A DNA stretch of 19,207 bases. It comes from Gemmatimonadota bacterium. Lineage in GTDB: Bacteria; Latescibacterota; UBA2968; UBA8231. Of this stretch, positions 8,613 to 15,472 are shown piece after piece. The notes under the pieces were generated by a model. That model was given only the letters and a program-made list of their open reading frames with translations. It was not told the DNA's origin and ran no database searches. The position numbers and the translations under genes are program-made. The stretch covers positions 6,632 through 25,838 of the forward strand of contig PATE01000014.1 of the NCBI GenBank assembly GCA_002712305.1. The letters are read 5' to 3'. Numbering within the stretch: the stretch's first letter is position 1; each line of letters starts with the position of its first letter.

Positions 8613-9274
8613 GGGTGACTCAGACCCAGTGGCTGGCCCTTCTGTACGTACTGCCCATCTTCGATGGTCGACATGGACAACCCGGCATACTCGGTGAACA
8701 GACCGTTGCCGTGATCCAGACGCAGATGGTGGTCCCCGTCAGGCGCCATCGATGTTGCCACGACACGCCCGGCGGCCGTTGCACGCACCAGACTGCCCGC
8801 CGGGGGACGATAGACAAGAACTTCTCCTTCATAGTCGGGCGTCGTAGCTCGCACGGGCGTGAGGGTTGGCACGGTTCGCAGGCGACCATAACGGAGCCGG
8901 TCGACGACGCTGATCAGCTGTTCGCCCACACGGGGCGAGCGAGTCAGAGATTCGCTATCGCTGAGGCCCACCGCCTCGGCCGTGATGCGACGCAGCTGGG
9001 CGTTGCTCGCCTGCAATCCGTTCAGGATCACCTCCAGCTGGTCGACACGTTGGACCTCCTCCACAAGGATATCCTTGTCCCGCTGCAGGTGCTCAACCCG
9101 ACGCGCCAGCTCCTTCGATTCCAGCATGGCGTGGAGACCCATCACCAACACCACGAGCAGGGCGACGCCGGACAGAGCCGCCACCCACACCAAAACGCGG
9201 GGAATCTTGTATTCGTAGGTGCGGCCCCCCTCCTCGGGAATGATGAGGAGGGTCAGGCGTGGGCCGGGAGGCAT
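8537..9274 (-). CDS. Membrane-anchored coiled-coil protein with degenerate LytM (M23-like) domain
   Basis: Layout of the 245 residues: basic cytoplasmic N-terminus, one membrane segment at ~27-48, a charged coiled coil at ~50-100, a linker, and an M23/LytM fold at ~158-235. The fold is marked by R-A-T-A-A-G-R-V-V, L-D-H-G-N-G-L-F-T-E-Y and V-Q-K-G-Q-P-L-G. The zinc ligands are absent: the H-x3-D segment normally ahead of the G-x-x-V-x-A strand is V-L-V-Y-R-P-P-A-G, the usual Y-A-H-L-S is Y-A-G-L-S, and the terminal H-L-H is replaced by V-R-F. It therefore should not cleave peptidoglycan itself and may bind or activate partners, as known for degenerate LytM factors such as EnvC and NlpD. AAGGG sits 8 nt before the ATG. 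It starts 12 bp after the miniprotein gene and overlaps bactofilin. Confidence 0.85.
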   Translation of the reverse strand: MPPGPRLTLLIIPEEGGRTYEYKIPRVLVWVAALSGVALLVVLVMGLHAMLESKELARRVEHLQRDKDILVEEVQRVDQLEVILNGLQASNAQLRRITAEAVGLSDSESLTRSPRVGEQLISVVDRLRYGRLRTVPTLTPVRATTPDYEGEVLVYRPPAGSLVRATAAGRVVATSMAPDGDHHLRLDHGNGLFTEYAGLSMSTIEDGQYVQKGQPLGLSHPWLGVRFTLIEDGQQRRPEIGELWL

Positions 9275-9286
9275 GCGATCGCCCTT

Positions 9287-9496
9287 TCAGGCGAACAGAT
9301 CCAGGAGCGTACCGACCATGTCGTCGGAGGTACGCACCACATTCGCGTTGGCCTCGGCGTCGCGAATCGAGGTGATCAGATCGACGGATGTACTCACTGG
9401 TTCGGCCCGTCCAAACGCAGTTCGGTCAGCCGCCCCTTCGAGACGGGTTTCTGCGCTCTGTAGGCCAGTGGCCGCAATGTTGAGGGCGTCGATCAT
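9287..9496 (-). CDS. Flagellar basal-body rod-like miniprotein
   Basis: This 69-residue protein looks like the two ends of a rod/hook protein joined directly. Residues 1-22 (M-I-D-A-L-N-I-A-A-T-G-L-Q-S-A-E-T-R-L) resemble the N-terminal Flg_bb_rod helix. Residues 36-68 (V-D-L-I-T-S-I then A-N-A-N-V-V-R-T, and D-D-M-V-G-T-L-L-D-L-F) resemble the C-terminal Flg_bbr_C helix of FlgC/FlgF/FlgG/FlgE. The N-terminal A-N-N-x-A-N signature is degraded to A-A-D-R-T-A. Short stand-alone rod-like proteins of about 90-130 residues are known in several phyla; this one is shorter. No flagellar gene is nearby; instead it heads the LytM/bactofilin cassette, so its job may be envelope-related. Only a weak AGAAG precedes the ATG. 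Confidence 0.72.
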   Translation of the reverse strand: MIDALNIAATGLQSAETRLEGAADRTAFGRAEPVSTSVDLITSIRDAEANANVVRTSDDMVGTLLDLFA

Positions 9497-9537
9497 GATC
9501 TTCTATTCATAGTATCGGCATCAGGGGGGAAAAGGTA

Positions 9538-9573
9538 CAGCCACCTCAGATTGGGTCAAATCTGTGGCGGCTG
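9538..9573 (-). terminator. Probable intrinsic terminator of the isomerase gene
   Basis: Arms 9538-9552 and 9559-9573 pair at 13 of 15 positions around a 6-nt loop. Read on the - strand the stem is followed by TACCTTTT. It lies between the TIM-barrel isomerase stop and the miniprotein gene and would separate the two transcripts. A second hairpin lies upstream at 9588-9618. Confidence 0.55.
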
Positions 9574-9587
9574 AACCAGTCATGGAT

Positions 9588-9618
9588 AGAGAAGGAGCCT
9601 TCTCAGTGGCTCTTCTCT
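9588..9618 (-). repeat. Inverted repeat overlapping the isomerase stop codon
   Basis: AGAGAAGGAGCC (9588-9599) and GGCTCTTCTCT (9608-9618) form an 11-bp stem with one bulged base and an 8-nt loop. The 3' arm includes bases of the TAG stop (9617-9619). No T-run follows, so it is more likely a 3' stabilising hairpin or the first half of a tandem terminator than a terminator by itself. Confidence 0.5.
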
Positions 9619-10438
9619 AACCAAAGGCCTGTCGGCGATGCTCGAGGAAGAAGGCCGCCTCACGGCGCACGGCGGTGAGGAAATCATCGTCGGTTTCGAA
9701 CTCGCAGTGGATCGATGCAGGACCCGAGAAATCGAGGGCCTTGAGCTCGGCGAACACCTCTGTCCAGTCCACCATCCCGAGTCCCGCCTCGACCACATCT
9801 CGCACTTTCACGCCGTGATTCTGCTTCTCACCCCGTCGAAGATGGAAGTCCTTCAGAGAAACACAGGTGAGATACTCGGCGGCAATCTTCGTGGCCACAA
9901 CGAATTCTTCACCTTCACCGACGAGGTGACCCGTGTCGAGATACGCCCCGACTCGCGCTGCGTCGAGACCACGAAGCAGGTGAAGGAGCATGCCTGCATT
10001 CAACCCCATACAGCGATTGGAATGGGTGTGGTACACGACCTGGACCCCATGTTTTGCAGCCAATTCTCCCCAGGCCGCCAGGTGAGCCCTTGTGGCTTCA
10101 ACCTGGTCCCAGTAGGAACTGTTGAGATCAATCTTGTAGTAGCCGAGTTTCACCCGCGGTACACCGGCGTCCGCCATGGCTGCAAGGAGCGTGTCGGCAG
10201 CCTCCACCGTCGGATCGACAAGGTCGGTATTGGCTGTAATCAGTGGTATGCCAAGACCACGGTCACGGAACAGCTGGGCTGCTGCGGGCAGGGCCTGCGT
10301 CACGTTGTCCGGGTTGACGGGGTGCCCAGGACGCACGGCCAGATCATACCCGTCGATTCCCAGCGCCTCAGCCAGGTCTGCCAGCTCTTCGACGGTCTTG
10401 TCGCTGAGCATTTTTGAGAACACGATCAGTTTCATCAC
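9617..10438 (-). CDS. Sugar phosphate isomerase/epimerase-like TIM barrel (xylose isomerase-like)
   Basis: The 273-residue protein fits the AP-endonuclease-2/xylose-isomerase-like TIM barrel. Strands and metal-site residues are visible in order: V-K-L-G-Y-Y near 96, V-V-Y-H-T-H at 134-139, A-Y-L-D168-T-G-H171, V-S-L-K-D197-F-H199 and I-H-C-E246-F-E248. Such enzymes bind a divalent metal and isomerise or epimerise keto-sugars or inososes, and are often paired with Gfo/Idh dehydrogenases. The start is GTG 10438 or the adjacent ATG 10435; GAGG lies 8 or 11 nt upstream respectively. A Gfo/Idh gene is divergent only 44 bp away, which supports joint action in sugar or cyclitol catabolism. The substrate is unknown. 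Confidence 0.85.
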   Translation of the reverse strand: MMKLIVFSKMLSDKTVEELADLAEALGIDGYDLAVRPGHPVNPDNVTQALPAAAQLFRDRGLGIPLITANTDLVDPTVEAADTLLAAMADAGVPRVKLGYYKIDLNSSYWDQVEATRAHLAAWGELAAKHGVQVVYHTHSNRCMGLNAGMLLHLLRGLDAARVGAYLDTGHLVGEGEEFVVATKIAAEYLTCVSLKDFHLRRGEKQNHGVKVRDVVEAGLGMVDWTEVFAELKALDFSGPASIHCEFETDDDFLTAVRREAAFFLEHRRQAFG

Positions 10439-10470
10439 TCGTTTCGCCTCTTTCTTCTCGTACCGACGTG

Positions 10471-10475
10471 GGGAG
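10471..10475 (+). promoter_or_regulatory. Ribosome binding site deciding the Gfo/Idh start
   Basis: GGGAG lies 7 nt before the GTG at 10483. It rules in favour of this GTG over the in-frame upstream codon at 10414, whose extra 23 residues precede the Rossmann fold and lie within the coding sequence and leader of the divergent gene. Confidence 0.7.
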
Positions 10476-10482
10476 TCTCATC

Positions 10483-11475
10483 GTGATACGGTTGCTCTGT
10501 GTAGGACTGGGTGGCATGGGCCACCATGACTGGAATGCGGCTGTCGATTGTGGTGGTTTCACGGCAGTGGGCGGTGTCGATATCTCAGACGCGGCCCGTG
10601 AGACATTCACCGACAAGACCGGTGCCCCCACGTTCACCCAACTGGAAGACGCGCTGGCGGCGGTGCAGGCCGATGCGGCCCTGATCGCCGCACCCGATCA
10701 GTTCCACGCACCCTTGACCCTCAACGCGCTCGATGCGGGCCTGGATGTCATCTGCGAAAAGCCGATGGCGGAGAATCTGCGCGACGCTCGCCGTATGCAC
10801 CACTCGGCCCTCGATCGGGGCAAGATGTTGATGATCCATCATCAGTTGCGCTGGCATCCTTGCTGGTTCGAGGCCCGCCGCCAGATCGAGGCGGGAGCCG
10901 TCGGTCAGCTACGACGAATCGACTTCCATTTCAGCGTACACTCTGATGTATGTATTCATGGATACCGCAGTCAATTGCCGCACCTGGTATTCCAAGACCT
11001 CAGTATCCATCACTTCGACCTCATCCGCTACCTGGTGGGTCAGAGGTGCAGGTCCGTGTTCGCACGGGACTGGGTCGCCGATGAACCGGGTCTGTCCATC
11101 CAGGCGGCAACCGATGCCGTGGCGATTCTGGAGTTCGAGGGACCCATCACCGCCGCCTACACCGCCACCGTGCGCGAACTGATCGATCCGGTGGGCTACA
11201 TCTGTCAGGCACGCGTCCACGGGTCTGAAGGCGAGCTGTTCATCGGCGGCGATCGCGTGACGGTGCAGACCCGTTCCGCTCACGCGCAGGGAACCGATCC
11301 TCTCATCATCTCGCCCGAACCGCCAGACGTGGGTACGTGGTCGGCCTTTGCGCAGGCCATCGAGACGCGCGAGCCAGCCCTGACGCACAGTGCCGACAAC
11401 CTGCAATCGCTGGCCTTGATGTTCGCGGCCATCGAATCCTCAGAGTCAGGACGAATTGTGGAACCGGCTGAATAG
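10483..11475 (+). CDS. Gfo/Idh/MocA family NAD(P)-dependent dehydrogenase
   Basis: From GTG 10483 the protein has 330 residues. It begins directly with the Rossmann strand and glycine loop (V-G-L-G-G-M-G, residues 7-13), continues with V-G-G-V-D as the second strand, A-L-I-A-A-P-D-Q-F-H, and the signature E92-K93-P94 whose Lys is catalytic. The second domain carries Q-D172-L-S-I-H176-H177-F-D-L, the equivalent of the D-x-x-x-H active-site pair. The family oxidises or reduces sugars and cyclitols at a secondary hydroxyl. It is divergent from the TIM-barrel isomerase and convergent with the hydrolase (41 bp between stops). The substrate is not deducible; the pairing suggests a keto-sugar or inositol-like route. 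Confidence 0.9.
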   Translation: MIRLLCVGLGGMGHHDWNAAVDCGGFTAVGGVDISDAARETFTDKTGAPTFTQLEDALAAVQADAALIAAPDQFHAPLTLNALDAGLDVICEKPMAENLRDARRMHHSALDRGKMLMIHHQLRWHPCWFEARRQIEAGAVGQLRRIDFHFSVHSDVCIHGYRSQLPHLVFQDLSIHHFDLIRYLVGQRCRSVFARDWVADEPGLSIQAATDAVAILEFEGPITAAYTATVRELIDPVGYICQARVHGSEGELFIGGDRVTVQTRSAHAQGTDPLIISPEPPDVGTWSAFAQAIETREPALTHSADNLQSLALMFAAIESSESGRIVEPAE

Positions 11476-11516
11476 AGAGGCACACGTCCGCCAGAGTCAC
11501 ACCGACCTCTGGTCTG

Positions 11517-12566
11517 TCAAAGCCAACGGCGCAGCCACTGCAACTGGGCATCGGCAGCAACACGGCCGTGCGCATGACCACCGCTGGCGCGCGTCACAGC
11601 GAAGGCGTCCGGCGAGCCGACGGTGCGCCAAAGCGCCTGCAACGCTTCCAGAGCGCTGTCCGCCTCGGCACGGTTGGGGAACGTGTCATCCTCTTCTGCG
11701 CGAACATCGAGGAAAGGACGAGGCGCCAAACAGGCGACCATCTCGTCAAAATCAATGGGCAGCGGCCGCGCGCCATCGAGGCAGGGGGCCAGGCGCGGAA
11801 AATTGTACCTCTGGGCCCAATTGTAGGCTCGGGCGCCATCGACGCCACGCAAGGGGCCCCAACCACACACCGAAACAACCGCTCGAATCCTCTTGTCGAG
11901 AGCGGCGCCGATGATCGACATCTGTCCCCCCTGTGACCATCCACACACGCCGATTCGATCTGCATCCACCTCGGCACGAGTGAGGAGAATGTCCACGGCA
12001 CGACTCACATCCCAGGCGGAAAGACCGACCCTTGTCCAGGAGGGGAAACGGGCATCCAACTGTGACGTGTCATGGCTTCGCAGCCCAGGGGCCGTACGCT
12101 CGCCGCAACACGGGTAGTCGGGACACAACGTGACGAAGCCCTGGCACGCCAGATCGACACCGTATGCCTCCGGGGCGCCGGGCACAAGCGGTCCCGCCAG
12201 ACCTGCAGGCGCGTCCTTTCCCCAATTCGGCGTCATGAACGATCCCGGTAGACAGATGACTGCCGGAGCGGGGTCGGTCAATGTTTTTGCCCGCAGCAAC
12301 CACGCCCAGACCACATCGTCCTCTGGTTCACCGTAGCGAATCTTCTCTCGCCACAGATCTCCATCGTCGTGACGCTCCACGACATGGGCTTCCGAGGTAC
12401 CGGCAGGTGGCAGGCCCGCGGGGGGACGACCGATGAGTTCGAGCAAAGCCTCGATTCGGTCCTGCTGCCAGGTGATCAGATCTCGTGCTGCGTGTCTGAG
12501 ATCGGGTGAGGTGCCGACGAAGGCCCCCATCGACTCGGGTGTTCGATCCTCTTGGCTGGCACCCAT
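11517..12566 (-). CDS. Alpha/beta hydrolase (Abhydrolase_7 / dienelactone hydrolase-like)
   Basis: The 349-residue protein has an alpha/beta-hydrolase fold. The nucleophile elbow is G-W-S211-Q-G; a probable acid lies in the L-D287-V-R-A-E-E-D-D segment, and the histidine is H331 or H333 in S-G-G-H-A-H-G. The oxyanion region is C-L-P-G-S-F at 105-110. It resembles acetyl-xylan-esterase/dienelactone-hydrolase relatives found in carbohydrate loci, with an N-terminal extension of ~80 residues. There is no signal peptide, so it is cytoplasmic. It starts 23 bp after the PhyH stop, with GAGG 10 nt upstream, and ends the - strand operon. The likely role is removal of an ester group from, or lactone opening of, an imported compound; this is inference. 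Confidence 0.85.
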   Translation of the reverse strand: MGASQEDRTPESMGAFVGTSPDLRHAARDLITWQQDRIEALLELIGRPPAGLPPAGTSEAHVVERHDDGDLWREKIRYGEPEDDVVWAWLLRAKTLTDPAPAVICLPGSFMTPNWGKDAPAGLAGPLVPGAPEAYGVDLACQGFVTLCPDYPCCGERTAPGLRSHDTSQLDARFPSWTRVGLSAWDVSRAVDILLTRAEVDADRIGVCGWSQGGQMSIIGAALDKRIRAVVSVCGWGPLRGVDGARAYNWAQRYNFPRLAPCLDGARPLPIDFDEMVACLAPRPFLDVRAEEDDTFPNRAEADSALEALQALWRTVGSPDAFAVTRASGGHAHGRVAADAQLQWLRRWL

Positions 12567-12589
12567 GGATCAGCTGCCTCGCTTCGGTG

Positions 12590-13378
12590 TCACGCGTCAT
12601 CCTCGTCGTAGATTACGGGCGCGTGTGCCGGATCGGCGAGATGAGACACGTAGTAGCTCTCATCGCCTTCGTTGGGTTCTACGGCCTCTGTTCGCAAATG
12701 AACCGCGACACTGCAACGGGGTCGGTCAGACGTGTTGGCGTCGCTGCCATGAAAGGTGAGGCAGTGATGAAAACTGACGCCCCCCACCGGCATGAGAGCG
12801 GACACTTCCTCCCACGTCTCACCGTCGGGTACGTCGATCCCGTCTCGCAGCGCCTGGTGGTCACCGGCAAAGAAGTCTCCCTGATCGAGAAACCCCCACC
12901 GGTGTGAGCCCCGTACGAAGCGCATAGGGCCGCAATCTGCCTCCACGTCACTCAGGGCCATCCAGATCGTGAATAGCCCTTCGGGCTGCTGCCAGTAACG
13001 CCAGTATTGTCGGTCCTGGTGCCAGCCCACGTGGCCTGCCGCCGCCGTGGCGGGTGGTTTGATCAGCAGTTGTGTCGCCCACACCTGGATCCGTCGTGCT
13101 CCTGTCACCACTGCAGCCAGCCTGGCGACGGTAGGATCACTCACCAGCGCATGGAGAGCGTGACTCGCCAGATGTGGGTCGTTGATCTTGCACAGCTTTG
13201 CCGGATCGTATCCCGGGTGCCCCGAGGGTGGCACGCCTGTGTCGAAGGTCCCGTCGCGTACCTGCAGCATCGCCGCCTGTGCCGCGGCCAGGGTATCCGG
13301 ATCGACGAGAGATCCACGGGGGATAGCGAATCCTTCTTCCACGAATCCACGGTGCAGAGCGTCATGGTCATGCGACAT
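12590..13378 (-). CDS. Phytanoyl-CoA dioxygenase (PhyH) family Fe(II)/2-oxoglutarate oxygenase
   Basis: ATG 13378 gives 262 residues and an 11-nt overlap with the upstream MFS gene; the frame stays open to 13462, but those extra 28 residues lie inside the MFS coding region and look unlike PhyH. The iron-binding facial triad is visible: H120-x-D122 (G-W-H-Q-D-R-Q-Y-W) and the distal H210 (F-H-G-S-D-A-N), followed by R219/R221 (D-R-P-R) for the 2-oxoglutarate carboxylate. The family hydroxylates or halogenates diverse small molecules; a bacterial substrate cannot be assigned. Position between an MFS transporter and a hydrolase points to catabolism of an imported compound. Confidence 0.92.
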   Translation of the reverse strand: MSHDHDALHRGFVEEGFAIPRGSLVDPDTLAAAQAAMLQVRDGTFDTGVPPSGHPGYDPAKLCKINDPHLASHALHALVSDPTVARLAAVVTGARRIQVWATQLLIKPPATAAAGHVGWHQDRQYWRYWQQPEGLFTIWMALSDVEADCGPMRFVRGSHRWGFLDQGDFFAGDHQALRDGIDVPDGETWEEVSALMPVGGVSFHHCLTFHGSDANTSDRPRCSVAVHLRTEAVEPNEGDESYYVSHLADPAHAPVIYDEDDA

Positions 13379-14690
13379 GGGGATCTCTCTGGAGCGGGGG
13401 GGGCGTGTCGGCGAGCCGTGCGCGCAGTCGTTGCAGCAAGACGAAGCTCGAGGCCACAGCAAGGATGCTGCCCACCAGCAAGGGCGTATAGGCGTCGATC
13501 GGAACGATCCACCAGCGGCCCTGTAGATCAGCGCTGGCGTCGAGCAGCGGCCCGGCGATCAGGGGGCCGCAGCCACCGACCAGTCCGATCCAGGCGTAGT
13601 ACAGAGCCAGATACTCGGTGCGTCGCTCCTCGGGCACGATATCGACGTAGAGCATACGCTGATCGGTGATCCACCAGCCATTGTACGTTGCGCCGGCGAC
13701 GAAAGCGATGATCAGGGCACCGAAGAAACTCCACTCGTGTTGGCGCGGCAACAACATCCACAGGACGGGCAGCAAGCCCATCAGCAGCAGCACGAGTCGC
13801 AATGGTCGTGTGCCGCGACGATCCGACCACCAGCCCCAGCCATACGATGAAAGCACACCCACCGCCGATCCGGCCACCTCCAGTAGGACGATTCGACTGC
13901 TTGGCAGACCAATCTCTTCCTTCATGAACAGGGGCACGAAAGCACTGAAGATCTGCATGGCCACCATCGTCAGGGCCGTATAGCTGAGATACAGCACCAA
14001 CCTCCGATCGGCCAACGCTTCACGCATAGCCGCCCAATGGGCGGTTTCGCGTAGGCGACCCGGCGCACCACCGGGAATGGGAAACGCGAGCAGCACACAA
14101 AGGACGCCCGCACCGACACCGAGGCCGATGAGCATCATGAAGCGCGAGAGGCCCGTCAGTTCATCGAGAATCCAACTGGCCGCCAGCAGCGCCGTGGTGG
14201 TTGCCAGCAGCCCGATGATGTTGTTGATCCCATACATGCGGCCACGCATGGCGGCAGGCACAATCTCCTGCGCCCACGGATACCAGCCCGTCTCGGCAAT
14301 CGCTCGTAACACGGCGAACGAAGCCATGCAGACCAGCACATAGTAGAAGGCGCCATCGACACCGCGTTGTTGGAGCACCCATGGCGTGAACAGGAGGCCC
14401 GCCGTGACGAGCTTGCGTGTCCCCCAGCACGCGATGAAGACACGCTTCACACCGAACCGGGCGATGGTGGGAGCGACAAACAGCGCGAGGATGCCGGAGA
14501 ACGGCAGGAGGGAGAGGACGATACCGATGCGTGTCTTGGGCAGACCCAGCTCGTTGAGGAACAACACGAACACGGGACCAAACCAGGTCAGTGCCGAGAA
14601 CACGGCATTGCTGGCGGAGTGGGCATAGTACCACGGCAACCGACGCACTTTCTCGGCGTCGCTCATCGTCGTGACGGGTGAATCCGTCAT
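13368..14690 (-). CDS. MFS transporter
   Basis: The 440-residue protein has about 12 hydrophobic helices in two halves, with a cytoplasmic loop near residues 205-225. A recognisable MFS loop motif is W-W-S-D-R-R-G-T-R in the second half, and R-F-G-V-K-R in the first half is the equivalent loop. It should be an inner-membrane secondary transporter. The start could be ATG 14690 or ATG 14666 (M-S-D-A-E-K); neither has a good ribosome binding site. It lies 59 bp after the SDR stop and overlaps PhyH by 11 nt. Judging by its partners it may import the substrate for the SDR/PhyH/hydrolase enzymes. Confidence 0.9.
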   Translation of the reverse strand: MTDSPVTTMSDAEKVRRLPWYYAHSASNAVFSALTWFGPVFVLFLNELGLPKTRIGIVLSLLPFSGILALFVAPTIARFGVKRVFIACWGTRKLVTAGLLFTPWVLQQRGVDGAFYYVLVCMASFAVLRAIAETGWYPWAQEIVPAAMRGRMYGINNIIGLLATTTALLAASWILDELTGLSRFMMLIGLGVGAGVLCVLLAFPIPGGAPGRLRETAHWAAMREALADRRLVLYLSYTALTMVAMQIFSAFVPLFMKEEIGLPSSRIVLLEVAGSAVGVLSSYGWGWWSDRRGTRPLRLVLLLMGLLPVLWMLLPRQHEWSFFGALIIAFVAGATYNGWWITDQRMLYVDIVPEERRTEYLALYYAWIGLVGGCGPLIAGPLLDASADLQGRWWIVPIDAYTPLLVGSILAVASSFVLLQRLRARLADTPPPLQRDPHVA

Positions 14691-14749
14691 TTAGGTTCGT
14701 CGGTCAGGTGGTGTGGGTCAGGGTTTTCTGAGTCGAGGAGAGTCGATCG

Positions 14750-15472
14750 TCAGATGGGCCGACGATACATGTCGGCCATGTTGCGCAGCGGCTCGTAACC
14801 GAGCATCCGGCGCGCCTTGTCGATGCTGAACTTCCCCTGACCGAGGTGGGAGTGAAGATTGAACTCCTGATAGTTGTCTTGAATCGATTCGATCTCCAGG
14901 GCCAACCGACAGGCTTGGTGCAGGTCGGGCCAAACGATGGTAAAGGGTGGAAAATCACTGCCGGACACAGGCCCCTCGGGAGGCGCGCCAAGACCGTTGA
15001 ACAGGAAGCAGATCGTCTGGATGTCGTGGGCGCGGGACCAGGCCTTGCAGATTTCGCGGCTGAGCATCTTCGTCGTCATGTAGTAGCCGGGCCCCGGCTG
15101 CAGCGGTGGGTCATTGATGTCGAAGCTATGATCGTAGTGCCCGCGCACACTCTCGGGCCCGGAATGCACGATCTTGCGGATGCCCAGTTCGGCGGCGGCC
15201 CTCATTACATGCCAGGCCCCGCGTGTGCTCACGTGAAAGCTCTGATCGGCGTCGTTGCGCACGACGGTGAAGTTCATGATCGCGTCCATTCCCCGGGCCG
15301 CGTCGCGCACCTGCTCGTAGTCGGTGACATCCACGTGGTCCACGTCGATGCCATCGGGATGGGACTTCACATCGGCCAGTCTGAGGTCGTAGTCATCGGC
15401 CAATCCGGGGATCAGATGGGGACCGATCAGTCCCGCCGCACCGAGGAACAAGACCCTCTTGTTCGCCGCCAT
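14750..15472 (-). CDS. NAD-dependent epimerase/dehydratase-family SDR (paralogue 1)
   Basis: The 240-residue extended-type SDR has the NAD loop G-A-A-G-L-I-G at 11-17, an acidic residue at the end of strand 2 (R-L-A-D34), which favours NAD over NADP, and the catalytic pair Y131-x-x-x-K135. It is short for the family (epimerases are about 310 residues) and resembles uronate-dehydrogenase-sized members. An ungapped hand alignment with the next gene upstream gives 156 of 239 identical residues (~65%), with near-identical blocks such as G-M-D-A-I-M-N-F-T-V and Y-Q-E-F-N-L-H-S-H-L. Stop and start of the two genes overlap in TAATG. The substrate is unknown; oxidation of a sugar or uronate is plausible. 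Confidence 0.88.
   Translation of the reverse strand: MAANKRVLFLGAAGLIGPHLIPGLADDYDLRLADVKSHPDGIDVDHVDVTDYEQVRDAARGMDAIMNFTVVRNDADQSFHVSTRGAWHVMRAAAELGIRKIVHSGPESVRGHYDHSFDINDPPLQPGPGYYMTTKMLSREICKAWSRAHDIQTICFLFNGLGAPPEGPVSGSDFPPFTIVWPDLHQACRLALEIESIQDNYQEFNLHSHLGQGKFSIDKARRMLGYEPLRNMADMYRRPI

Noticed and set aside
8570-9463. 297-codon open frame opposite the LytM and miniprotein genes
   Set aside because: Composition is H/Q/R-rich and shadow-like; the - strand proteins have recognisable domains.
11491-11512. Possible hairpin CCAGAG...CTCTGG between the Gfo/Idh and hydrolase stops
   Set aside because: Only 6 bp of stem with a 10-nt loop and no T-run; too weak to call a terminator.
13379-13462. 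28-codon N-terminal extension of the first PhyH protein
   Set aside because: It lies inside the MFS coding sequence, is Cys/Pro/Arg-rich, and the ATG at 13378 gives a normal PhyH N-terminus with an 11-nt overlap.
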